Assembly: GCA_024690205.1 (NCBI GenBank)
Contig: JAILCX010000073.1
Coordinates: 1-51,352 of the forward strand
Reading direction: 5' to 3'
Origin: Lachnospiraceae bacterium
Lineage (GTDB): Bacteria > Bacillota > Clostridia > Lachnospirales > Lachnospiraceae
Length of the DNA stretch: 51,352 nucleotides
This document shows, piece by piece, positions 44,995-51,352 of this stretch. The notes beneath the pieces are model-generated. The model ran no database searches, had not been told where the DNA came from, and was given only the letters and a program-made list of their open reading frames with translations. Each line of letters starts with the position of its first letter. Within the stretch, counting starts at the first letter, position 1. A program made the position numbers and the translations under genes.

Positions 44995-46068
44995 TCACTT
45001 TGCTTTTTGAGACTTATCTATAGCTTCCCAAAGTCCGTTAAGGTATGTAGCTCCCAAAGCTCTGTCATAAAGACCGTAGCCGGGCATAGCAACTTCATCC
45101 CATATCATTCTGCCGTGATCAGGACGGATAGGGCCTTCAAACCCTATATCGTATAACGCCTTCATTATCTCATACATATCAAAGCTTCCATCAGATGATA
45201 AATGAGCTGCTTCCTCAAAATCATCATCCGAATTGAACTTCAGATTACGTACATGAGCAAAATGAATGCGTCCCTTAAGTTCTCTTATCATTGTAGGCAG
45301 GTCATTTTGTCTGTTTGTTCCGTATGAACCGGCACAGAACGTTACTCCGTTATGCACATCATCGACCATGCTCATCATTCTTTTGATATTATCAAGATTT
45401 ATTATGATCCTTGGAAGTCCGAAAACAGACCAGGCAGGATCGTCTGGATGTATCGCCATTTTGATATCATATTTATTACATACAGGCATTATCATCTCAA
45501 GGAAATATTTAAGATTAGCAAAAAGCTTTTCATCATCCACATCCTTATACATCTCAAAGAGTTCCTTGATCTTTGCCATTCTTTCAGGTTCCCAACCGGG
45601 AAGGATCGCTCCGTTGGCATCTCCCTTTATGGAGGCAAACATGTCCGCGGGATCAATAGAATCTATAGCCTTTTGTGTATATGCAAGGACAGTTGAACCG
45701 TCAGGTCTTTTTCTTGCAAGTTCGGTCCTTGTCCAGTCAAATACGGGCATAAAATTATAACAGACAAGATGAATATCTTCTTTGCCGAGATTTTCAAGCG
45801 TTTTGATGTAATTATCTATATAAACGTCACGGTCAGGTGTTCCGACTTTTATCGCATCATGAATATTTACTGATTCGATTCCACTTATATGAAGTCCGGC
45901 ATCCTCAACTTCTTTTTTAAGAGCACTTATGCTCTCTATGCTCCAGACTTCGCCGGGTTCGGTATCATAAAGCGTTGTGATGACACCTGTTACTCCGGGT
46001 ATCTGTCTTATCTGCTTTAAAGTAACCGTATCAAAACCGGTTCCAAACCATCTAAACGTCATTTCCAT
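44995..46068 (-). CDS. uxuA: Mannonate dehydratase
   Basis: This enzyme dehydrates D-mannonate to 2-keto-3-deoxy-D-gluconate. At 357 residues it is standard. Conserved parts include MTFRWFGTGFDTVTLKQIRQIPG, CYNFMPVFDWTRTEL, KMAIHPDDPAW, and the metal-binding HFAHVRNLKF then PIRPDHGRMIW. ACGGAGAA precedes the ATG. It is followed by uxuB after 16 bases. A hairpin (46104-46129) lies between it and the binding protein upstream. Confidence 0.95.
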   Translation of the reverse strand: MEMTFRWFGTGFDTVTLKQIRQIPGVTGVITTLYDTEPGEVWSIESISALKKEVEDAGLHISGIESVNIHDAIKVGTPDRDVYIDNYIKTLENLGKEDIHLVCYNFMPVFDWTRTELARKRPDGSTVLAYTQKAIDSIDPADMFASIKGDANGAILPGWEPERMAKIKELFEMYKDVDDEKLFANLKYFLEMIMPVCNKYDIKMAIHPDDPAWSVFGLPRIIINLDNIKRMMSMVDDVHNGVTFCAGSYGTNRQNDLPTMIRELKGRIHFAHVRNLKFNSDDDFEEAAHLSSDGSFDMYEIMKALYDIGFEGPIRPDHGRMIWDEVAMPGYGLYDRALGATYLNGLWEAIDKSQKAK

Positions 46069-46103
46069 TTTTATTAATTCTCCGTAAGATATTTATTTAA
46101 TTA

Positions 46104-46129
46104 GAGGCTCCACCGGATGATGGAGCCTC
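46104..46129 (-). terminator. Intercistronic hairpin between binding protein and uxuA
   Basis: GAGGCTCCA (46104-46112) and TGGAGCCTC (46121-46129) form a perfect 9-bp stem with an 8-base loop. On the minus strand the following sequence is AT-rich but lacks a run of T, so partial termination or protection of the upstream RNA is likely. Confidence 0.7.
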
Positions 46130-46154
46130 CAAGATTACTTATAAAAGTTTCAGA

Positions 46155-47894
46155 TTAAAGATTGTCTGAAGAGTATGTAGCATCCCATGCAGCGGTTCTT
46201 TCATCTATGATAGCCTGTCCGCCTGCGGCAAGGTATTCTTCAATACCCTGATCCCAAACAGAATCGAAATCAGCTTCAGAAGCAACAACTGCTTTATCAT
46301 ATGTCTGATCTCTCTTACCGTCAAGGTCTGTTCCTTCTGTTTCAGCCTGGATGTCTCCAACTGAAGGTGTCTTAGGTGTCTTAGCATCAACCTGTGCAAC
46401 TTCGATCGCATTCTTTACGTCCTCAGGATCAACATCTGAGTAAGAGTATGCAAGTGAAAGAGTTGTAAGTTCAGGCGAAGAAAGACGAAGTCCGTTACAG
46501 TTGATCGTCATATCGATGTTCTTACCGGAGTTCTGATACCAGTCATGGTGAGCTTCATCGGGAGCCTGGATAACAATTGCTCCTGAAGCAGCGTCTGTTG
46601 TGTGGATAACACCCTCTTCACCGATCTGAAGGAATTCTACTGTCTCAGGCTGAGACATGAACTCAAGATAGCAAAGAGAAGCTATAGGTTCGTCGTTTGT
46701 TGCAGGGAAGAATACTTTTCTGTCACCTGTATTAGAGTAAGTATACTTGTTGTATCCGCCATTTTTGTCTTCGAAAGTATTGATTGCGATGAACTTAGCA
46801 TCTTCACCATACTGTGCAGCCAAAGTAGCGTTGATTGAATCCTTACCGTTTCTGAAAGGATAATCGTAGTTGTGGATGAATGCTCCGACAAATCCTGCCT
46901 TGATCATATCATCTTCTGTTGTGTCATCGGCTGTATGAACAGCGAAATCCTTCCAGATAAGGCCTTCGTTATACCACTTGTTAAGAAGTCTGACAGCTTC
47001 CTTAGTTCCATTCTGAGTTAATGCTCTGCTGTCATATCCGTTTACATAGTATTCCTTGTCTGTGATATCAGGATCCATGAATGACTCGATCAAAGTAGCA
47101 GCTCTCCAACCTACATCATAAGAGATAGACATGGGAACCATCTTTGAAGCGTCCTTGCCAAGGAGTGTATCAGCATTGTCTCTGAAAGCTATAAGAGTAT
47201 CTTCGAACTCCTGCTTTGTTGAAGGAACGGGAAGTCCGAGTGTATCAAGCCAGTCCTTACGGATGAATGTGTTGATACGGCAGATTTCATTTCTCTTACC
47301 TTCGATTGCCCAAAGAGTGCCTGCATTGGGATCGAGATCCTGGTAAATAACGCCTTCTCCAAGCCAGTCGAACATGCTGGGAACGAGATCCTTATTCTCC
47401 TCAAGAAGGGGAGCAAGATCAAGAACACCACCCATGTTAGCGTATGTCTGGATTGCGCTGTAGTTGTAGGTGTAGCAGATATCAGGAGCTGACTGTGAAG
47501 CCAGAAGGTTGTTGATATCATCTGCTTCCTGCCAACGTGAAACTGTTACAAATTCAACTTCTACATTGTAACGGTCAAGCATCTGCTGCTGGATCCATTG
47601 TGTCCAAGCATTGTTGCCTGCTTCTGTACCACCGTCTACGTTACGGTCATACAATTCAACGGTAATGTGTTTGGTCTCGATGAACTTACCATCCTGCATT
47701 CCGCGCTGCTCGTCAAGAGCATTTGTGTCGGGTTCTGTAGCTTCTGCAGTATCAACAGCTGTATCGTCAGTTGCTGTTGTCTCTGTTTCAGCTGCCTGGG
47801 GAGCGCTTGTCTGAGCGGCATCTTTGCTGCCACATGCAACAAGACCGAAGACCATTGTTGCAGCAAGCACTACAGATAAAAGTTGCTTCTTCAT
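46155..47894 (-). CDS. Solute-binding lipoprotein of a carbohydrate ABC importer
   Basis: This 579-residue extracellular binding protein has a lipoprotein signal MKKQLLSVVLAATMVFGLVACG, cleaved before Cys21, then an Ala/Thr/Glu linker. The mature part (TVSRWQEADDINNLLASQSAPDI, LGLPVPSTKQEFEDTLIAF) resembles LplA-type family 1 binding proteins. I start at 47892-47894, with AAGGAGG upstream. Beside aguA, it should bind aldouronic acids. It comes after the two permeases, the order known in other aldouronate loci. Confidence 0.9.
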   Translation of the reverse strand: MKKQLLSVVLAATMVFGLVACGSKDAAQTSAPQAAETETTATDDTAVDTAEATEPDTNALDEQRGMQDGKFIETKHITVELYDRNVDGGTEAGNNAWTQWIQQQMLDRYNVEVEFVTVSRWQEADDINNLLASQSAPDICYTYNYSAIQTYANMGGVLDLAPLLEENKDLVPSMFDWLGEGVIYQDLDPNAGTLWAIEGKRNEICRINTFIRKDWLDTLGLPVPSTKQEFEDTLIAFRDNADTLLGKDASKMVPMSISYDVGWRAATLIESFMDPDITDKEYYVNGYDSRALTQNGTKEAVRLLNKWYNEGLIWKDFAVHTADDTTEDDMIKAGFVGAFIHNYDYPFRNGKDSINATLAAQYGEDAKFIAINTFEDKNGGYNKYTYSNTGDRKVFFPATNDEPIASLCYLEFMSQPETVEFLQIGEEGVIHTTDAASGAIVIQAPDEAHHDWYQNSGKNIDMTINCNGLRLSSPELTTLSLAYSYSDVDPEDVKNAIEVAQVDAKTPKTPSVGDIQAETEGTDLDGKRDQTYDKAVVASEADFDSVWDQGIEEYLAAGGQAIIDERTAAWDATYSSDNL

Positions 47895-47953
47895 GTTTTT
47901 CCTCCTTAAAAAATTGGGTTTATGAATCAACGCTGGCACAATCTGTCAGGCGT

Positions 47954-48829
47954 TTATTCCTTAACAGCACCCATGGTAACACCGGCTATGAAATAGCGCT
48001 GTAACCAGGGATATATCAGCAAAATAGGAACAGTTGCAAACATTACCGTTGCGCACTTAAGCGAATCCTTCAGTCCGGGCTGGTTAAAGCCTTCCTGAGC
48101 TGCAACTTCAACCGCATTAACATTGTTAAGAATGTTATAAAGAAGAAGCTGCAAAGGGAAATACTGCTTATTTGTCTTAATATACATAAGAGCATCTCCA
48201 TATCCGTTCCAACGGCCTACAGCATAGAACAAAGCAAGTGAGGCAAAAACCGGTTTTGAAAGCGGAACATAGATCTTAAGCAATATCTGGAAAAAGCTTG
48301 CACCGTCTATCTCAGCGGATTCCCTGAGCGAATCGGGGATCCCGTAGAAGAAACTTCTCATTATTATCATGTTATAGATACTTAAACAGCTTGGAAGTAT
48401 AAGTACCAACGGATTTTCCAAAAGATGAAGGTCATTCATCAAAAGGTAGTTCGGAATGGTTCCGGCATTAAAGAACATAGTAATAGTAATAAATACATTT
48501 ATCACTCCGCGTCCCTTAAGTCCCGGGAATATGAGCGGATATGCACAAAGCGCTGTCATCGTTAAAGATAATATCGTGCATATAAGTGTAAGAACTGCTG
48601 TCCATACAAACGCTCTTTGATACTTGGTATCCGAAAGGACAGTCTGATATGCTTCAAGGCTGAATCCTTTAGGCCAAAGATAAACCTCGTGTCTTATAAG
48701 AAACTCTGTTCCGGATAAAGATTTTGCAGCAAGATTAACCATGGGGATCACGCATATGGCAGCTATAATCACACATATCACTACAAAGAGCCAATCTCCG
48801 ATTTTTGCTTGGGTTGATTTTACTTTCAT
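47954..48829 (-). CDS. Carbohydrate ABC transporter permease (YtcP/LplC type)
   Basis: This inner-membrane subunit has six helices, and the cytoplasmic EAA loop reads ESAEIDGASFFQILLKIYVPL. The start preferred is ATG 48827-48829, overlapping the TAA of the other permease (TAATG) and placed 8 bases from AAAGGGGG. The ATG two codons earlier (48835) is closer than usual to that site. It has 291 residues. With the partner permease and binding protein, it forms the importer. Confidence 0.92.
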   Translation of the reverse strand: MKVKSTQAKIGDWLFVVICVIIAAICVIPMVNLAAKSLSGTEFLIRHEVYLWPKGFSLEAYQTVLSDTKYQRAFVWTAVLTLICTILSLTMTALCAYPLIFPGLKGRGVINVFITITMFFNAGTIPNYLLMNDLHLLENPLVLILPSCLSIYNMIIMRSFFYGIPDSLRESAEIDGASFFQILLKIYVPLSKPVFASLALFYAVGRWNGYGDALMYIKTNKQYFPLQLLLYNILNNVNAVEVAAQEGFNQPGLKDSLKCATVMFATVPILLIYPWLQRYFIAGVTMGAVKE

Positions 48830-49800
48830 TACCATATCCCCCTTTCACCGAGTTTACGAGATATAGTATTTGCGGTAAGCAGGAAGAACAAACCGACAAC
48901 AGACTGGAACAATCCGACTGCGGTCGTAAGAGATATCTTAAGCCTCTGAATACCGACTTTATAAACATATGTTGATATAACTTCGGCAACATCAATGACA
49001 AGATTGTTCTTCATTGCCCAAGGACGCTCAAATCCGCCGCCCATGATATAACCGAGATTCATGATGAGCAGAACAACGATAGTAGGTTTGATACCGGGCA
49101 GAGTAACATGCCACATCTTTTTAAACCTGCCTGCTCCATCTACGGAAGCAGCTTCATAAAGCTCTGTATTAATGCTCGCGATCGATGCAAGATAAATGAT
49201 CGAACCCCATCCGAAATTCTGCCATACTCCGGCTCCCACATATGTTCCAACCCAATGTGAAGGATCATCAAGGAACGGTACGGAGTTTCCCCCAAGATGT
49301 GTAATCAATTGATTTACCAGTCCGTCTGTAGGTGCAAGAAGCTGGGTTGCAAGGCTTGCTATGATGACCCATGAAAGGAAGTGCGGCATATAAGCTATTG
49401 TCTGTACGACTTTCTTAAACCTTTTGAAGCAGAGCTCATTAAGAATAAGTGCAAAAATGATAGGAGCCGGGAATCCCATTATCAGATCAAGGAGATTCAA
49501 CTTGACCGTATTCCAAAGTGCTCTTTTAAAGTCAATGTCTTTAAAAGCAGCCTTAAAATACTTAAGCGCATCAGTCTGTCCTTTGACACTGGCCCAAGGC
49601 ATTTTTGATAACGGCATGTTAAGTTTGTACTCCTTGAACGCGATAATGATATATCTCATAGGGAGGTATTTGAAAACAATAAGATATATTATGGGTAATA
49701 AAAGCAAGGCATATAACTGCCAGTATCTTTTGATATAAGTTTTATTGAATTTGCTCTTTGGAACAACGTATTTAGTCTTTTCAGCTTTTTGCTTAGCCAT
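48829..49800 (-). CDS. Carbohydrate ABC transporter permease (LplB/YteP type)
   Basis: This 323-residue subunit has six predicted helices after an N-terminal basic stretch. The EAA loop is EAASVDGAGRFKKMWHVTLP, with PTIVVLLIMNLGYIMGGGFE after it, as in the LplB/YteP group. An ATPase gene is not present in this locus; the importers of this group often share a distant MsmX-like ATPase. AGGAG lies upstream of the ATG. It follows gntR by 10 bases. Confidence 0.92.
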   Translation of the reverse strand: MAKQKAEKTKYVVPKSKFNKTYIKRYWQLYALLLLPIIYLIVFKYLPMRYIIIAFKEYKLNMPLSKMPWASVKGQTDALKYFKAAFKDIDFKRALWNTVKLNLLDLIMGFPAPIIFALILNELCFKRFKKVVQTIAYMPHFLSWVIIASLATQLLAPTDGLVNQLITHLGGNSVPFLDDPSHWVGTYVGAGVWQNFGWGSIIYLASIASINTELYEAASVDGAGRFKKMWHVTLPGIKPTIVVLLIMNLGYIMGGGFERPWAMKNNLVIDVAEVISTYVYKVGIQRLKISLTTAVGLFQSVVGLFFLLTANTISRKLGERGIW

Positions 49801-49810
49801 TTCGACTCCT

Positions 49811-50485
49811 TTACTTGAAATATTCAGGGAACTCTTCTCTTATCCTGTCTTCATCAAAGCTGTATCTGTTAAGATGCTTTTCAACCAAAGCAACAGCCGC
49901 TTCTTTATCATGTGACTTTATTGCCTCAAGCATCGATCTGTGATCGTTTACTATCTTAAGGTCTTTGACAGCCTCTACCGACAAAGTCCTTACTCTGTCA
50001 AAGTGGAGCATCATCGTGGATCTCATATCATAGATGATGTCTTTTTGAGCTGCGGAATAGATCAACTCATGGAAAAGATTATCAAGTGTGAATATCTTTT
50101 CGGTGTCACTTTTTTCCAGATAGAATTCCTGAAGATGTACGTTTTCTTCAAGGGCATCTATATATTCCTTTGAAGCTATATCGCAGGCTACTTCGATAAC
50201 GGCTTTATCAAGAACTTTTCTTAAGAATCTTGATTCTTCAACCATTTTGGGATCGATGTAAGCTACGAATGATCCTCTTTGAGGAACCGTTTCAATGATG
50301 GAAACTTTTGACAGATCTATGATGGCTTCCCTTACCGGAGTTCTACTAACTCCAAGTTCCATTGCCATCTCGTTTTCCGAGATCAAGGTTCCCGGTTTTA
50401 ACTCAAGTGAGACAATATTCTCTTTTAATACCCTGAAAGCAAAATCCCTTGCGGATTCCTGCGGAATACGTTCTAAAATGTGCAT
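49811..50485 (-). CDS. GntR-family (FCD/FadR type) regulator of the locus
   Basis: This 224-residue protein has an N-terminal winged helix (LKPGTLISENEMAMELGVSR then TPVREAIIDLSK) and a helical FCD ligand domain (DNLFHELIYSA and a terminal VEKHLNRYSF) that in this group often binds a metal and a sugar acid. As first gene of the locus, it probably responds to glucuronate, fructuronate or an aldouronate. The ATG lacks a strong ribosome site. A palindrome (50536-50549) in its leader fits a self-binding site. Confidence 0.9.
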   Translation of the reverse strand: MHILERIPQESARDFAFRVLKENIVSLELKPGTLISENEMAMELGVSRTPVREAIIDLSKVSIIETVPQRGSFVAYIDPKMVEESRFLRKVLDKAVIEVACDIASKEYIDALEENVHLQEFYLEKSDTEKIFTLDNLFHELIYSAAQKDIIYDMRSTMMLHFDRVRTLSVEAVKDLKIVNDHRSMLEAIKSHDKEAAVALVEKHLNRYSFDEDRIREEFPEYFK

Positions 50486-50535
50486 ATGATTAGGTGCTTT
50501 TCGTAGCCAGCCATGGCAAGCTTGTCGTCTAGTCT

Positions 50536-50549
50536 ACTTGTATACTAGT
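50536..50549. promoter_or_regulatory. Candidate GntR operator
   Basis: ACTTGTATACTAGT is symmetrical at all but one base pair, around a GTATAC centre, in the style of FCD-type GntR sites. It lies 51-64 bases upstream of the gntR ATG and just past the predicted transcription start. Confidence 0.55.
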
Positions 50550-50562
50550 GTATCTATGTATA

Positions 50563-50591
50563 AATCTACCACCGAAAATGTTTTCTGTAAA
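50563..50591 (-). promoter_or_regulatory. Candidate promoter of the gntR-led locus
   Basis: The minus strand shows TTTACA (50591-50586), 17 bases, and TAGATT (50568-50563). The -35 is one base from consensus and the -10 two. Transcription would begin near 50556 and run through the operator. Confidence 0.45.
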
Positions 50592-50599
50592 GACATTTT
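50575..50599 (-). terminator. Weak hairpin after the Hpt gene
   Basis: AAAATGT (50575-50581) and ACATTTT (50593-50599) can pair about 23 bases beyond the Hpt stop. The stem is AT-rich with an 11-base loop, and it overlaps the candidate gntR promoter, so termination here would be weak. Confidence 0.3.
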
Positions 50600-50621
50600 T
50601 AAACAAAAATTACAAAATATT

Positions 50622-50975
50622 CTATTTGTCCAGGGATTTTATAAGATCGATATTGAAATAATAAGAGTCTCTGAAATCTTCAAGATATTCATTTATATCA
50701 GACGGTATTGTCAAAGGTCTTAATTTCTCGGTTATTGCACTGACTTTCACAAGCAGTTCATCAAGTCCAAGGTTTAAGCACATACCTTTCAAAGAATGGC
50801 ATGTCCTGAAAGCAAGCTCTGCATCTCCTGCTCTAAGTGCATCTTCAACCTTTATAAATTCATCTTCGTTAGTGAAAATATGAAGATATTTTCTTATACG
50901 TTCTTCTTTTGAAAGTCTTGATAAAACTTCGGAATAATTTCCGCCGATCGAAAGATAAAATTGTTCAAGATCCAT
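50622..50975 (-). CDS. Stand-alone Hpt phosphotransfer protein
   Basis: This 117-residue helical protein has the phosphorelay motif FRTCHSLKGMCLNLGLDEL, with His60 as the residue that would carry phosphate. The remainder fits the four-helix Hpt bundle, and there is no kinase, receiver or membrane part. It could shuttle phosphate between a hybrid kinase and a regulator, or act as a local brake. No partner is adjacent. Its ATG overlaps the stop of the ABC-F gene (TAATG). Confidence 0.85.
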   Translation of the reverse strand: MDLEQFYLSIGGNYSEVLSRLSKEERIRKYLHIFTNEDEFIKVEDALRAGDAELAFRTCHSLKGMCLNLGLDELLVKVSAITEKLRPLTIPSDINEYLEDFRDSYYFNIDLIKSLDK

Positions 50976-51352
50976 TATTCACCAAGTTCTTCCCATCTGA
51001 TATAAAGTTCATCAAGTTCAGCATTGTTTTTGTCTATCTGCGCAGTGATCTCCTGCAGCTTAACGGATGATGTGGCTATCAAAGGATCGACCATCCTGAT
51101 CTCCAGCTTTTTGTTCTCTTCTTCAAGTTGTCCTATTCGCTCTTCACATCTTTTAAGTTCGTTTTCTCTTTTCCTCTTTTGAGCGTTTAATTCTTTTTGA
51201 AGCTTGTAATCAACGGCTCCGGAAGTTGAATCAAATACATCACCTGAGGATCTTACTTCGTTTATTGTTATATCTTTTACAACGGATTCAGCTTTCTTTT
51301 CAAGATAATAATCGTAGTCACCCAGATAATTATTTATATGATCATCTTCAAG
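50975..51352 (-). CDS. ABC-F ATPase, C-terminal part (cut by window edge)
   Basis: The minus-strand frame is open from the window edge to TAA at 50975-50977, giving 125 residues. NYLGDYDYYLEKKAESV is the usual end of the second ABC domain in Uup/YfmR/YdiF-type ABC-F proteins. A coiled coil then follows (KLQKELNAQKRKRENELKR and KLQEITAQIDKNNAELDEL) with the ending RWEELGE. ABC-F proteins act on the ribosome, in translation quality control or antibiotic protection. Which subtype this is cannot be told without the ATPase domains. Confidence 0.82.
   Translation of the reverse strand, partial: LEDDHINNYLGDYDYYLEKKAESVVKDITINEVRSSGDVFDSTSGAVDYKLQKELNAQKRKRENELKRCEERIGQLEEENKKLEIRMVDPLIATSSVKLQEITAQIDKNNAELDELYIRWEELGE

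Noticed and set aside
45266-45760. 164-codon open frame on the plus strand
   Set aside because: It is fully antisense to uxuA, whose motifs are complete.
47895-47953. Hairpin between the second permease and the binding-protein gene
   Set aside because: The only pairing (AACG with CGTT, CTG with CAG) has bulges and a mismatch and no T run. It is too weak to report as a terminator, and its position before the binding-protein start is not diagnostic.

Overview
The window looks like chromosome of an anaerobic, fibre-degrading Firmicute of the Lachnospiraceae (Butyrivibrio / Pseudobutyrivibrio type). This is inferred from moderate AT-richness, strong AGGAGG-type ribosome binding sites, an NfnAB-type oxidoreductase pair, Rex, formate-tetrahydrofolate ligase, a long-form PRPP synthetase, and an intracellular glucuronoxylan-oligosaccharide locus. 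Genus and species cannot be fixed by reading alone. Nearly all genes lie on the minus strand. Only an IS30-type transposase remnant, prs and tdk are on the plus strand. No tRNA, rRNA or CRISPR array was seen.

Layout. (1) 1-~600: 3' end of an IS30-family element. (2) 810-15525, minus: a long, tightly packed run from der through plsY, gpsA, a MoxR/VWA pair, tyrS, pnp, cdd, an SAH/MTA-deaminase-like amidohydrolase, a membrane MutS homologue, asparaginase, a MATE exporter and a lipoprotein, then a cytidylate-kinase-like protein and a small membrane protein behind an internal promoter candidate. It ends at a clear terminator (731-771). (3) 15611-16816, plus: prs, divergent from der. (4) 16820-21691, minus: a BMP-type nucleoside ABC importer, divergent from tdk (plus, 21817-22404). 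(5) 22418-25206: a histidine kinase/response regulator pair. (6) 25342-38942, minus: a collinear unit headed by rex, with a coiled-coil protein, alr, a yebC-family gene, a membrane protein, ftsK, fhs, folD, a zinc-ribbon/TPR protein and nfnA-nfnB. It starts at a perfect TTGACA-N17-TATAAT promoter overlapped by a Rex-like operator and ends at a strong terminator. (7) 39062-39200: an unexplained, highly structured palindromic element. (8) 39269-50485, minus: gntR, two LplB/YtcP-type permeases, a solute-binding lipoprotein, uxuA, uxuB, GH67 alpha-glucuronidase and GH3 glycosidase, a complete module for importing and dismantling (methyl)glucuronoxylo-oligosaccharides. (9) 50622-51352: a stand-alone Hpt protein and the end of an ABC-F ATPase.

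How the parts work together. Regions 2-4 gather nucleoside uptake and salvage: BMP importer, thymidine kinase, cytidine deaminase, purine nucleoside phosphorylase, amidohydrolase and PRPP synthetase. Region 6 joins NADH sensing (Rex) to NADPH/ferredoxin balancing (NfnAB) and one-carbon folate chemistry (Fhs, FolD). In region 8 the transporter would bring in aldouronates, GH67 would remove the glucuronosyl cap, GH3 would trim the xylose chain, and UxuB/UxuA would take fructuronate to 2-keto-3-deoxygluconate. A xylanase, glucuronate isomerase (uxaC), kdgK and kdgA are not in this window and must be elsewhere.

The least-explained signals are the 139-bp structured element between rex and the xylan locus, several palindromes at promoters, a membrane-anchored MutS homologue without a nuclease, and a zinc-ribbon/TPR/chitobiase-C protein.
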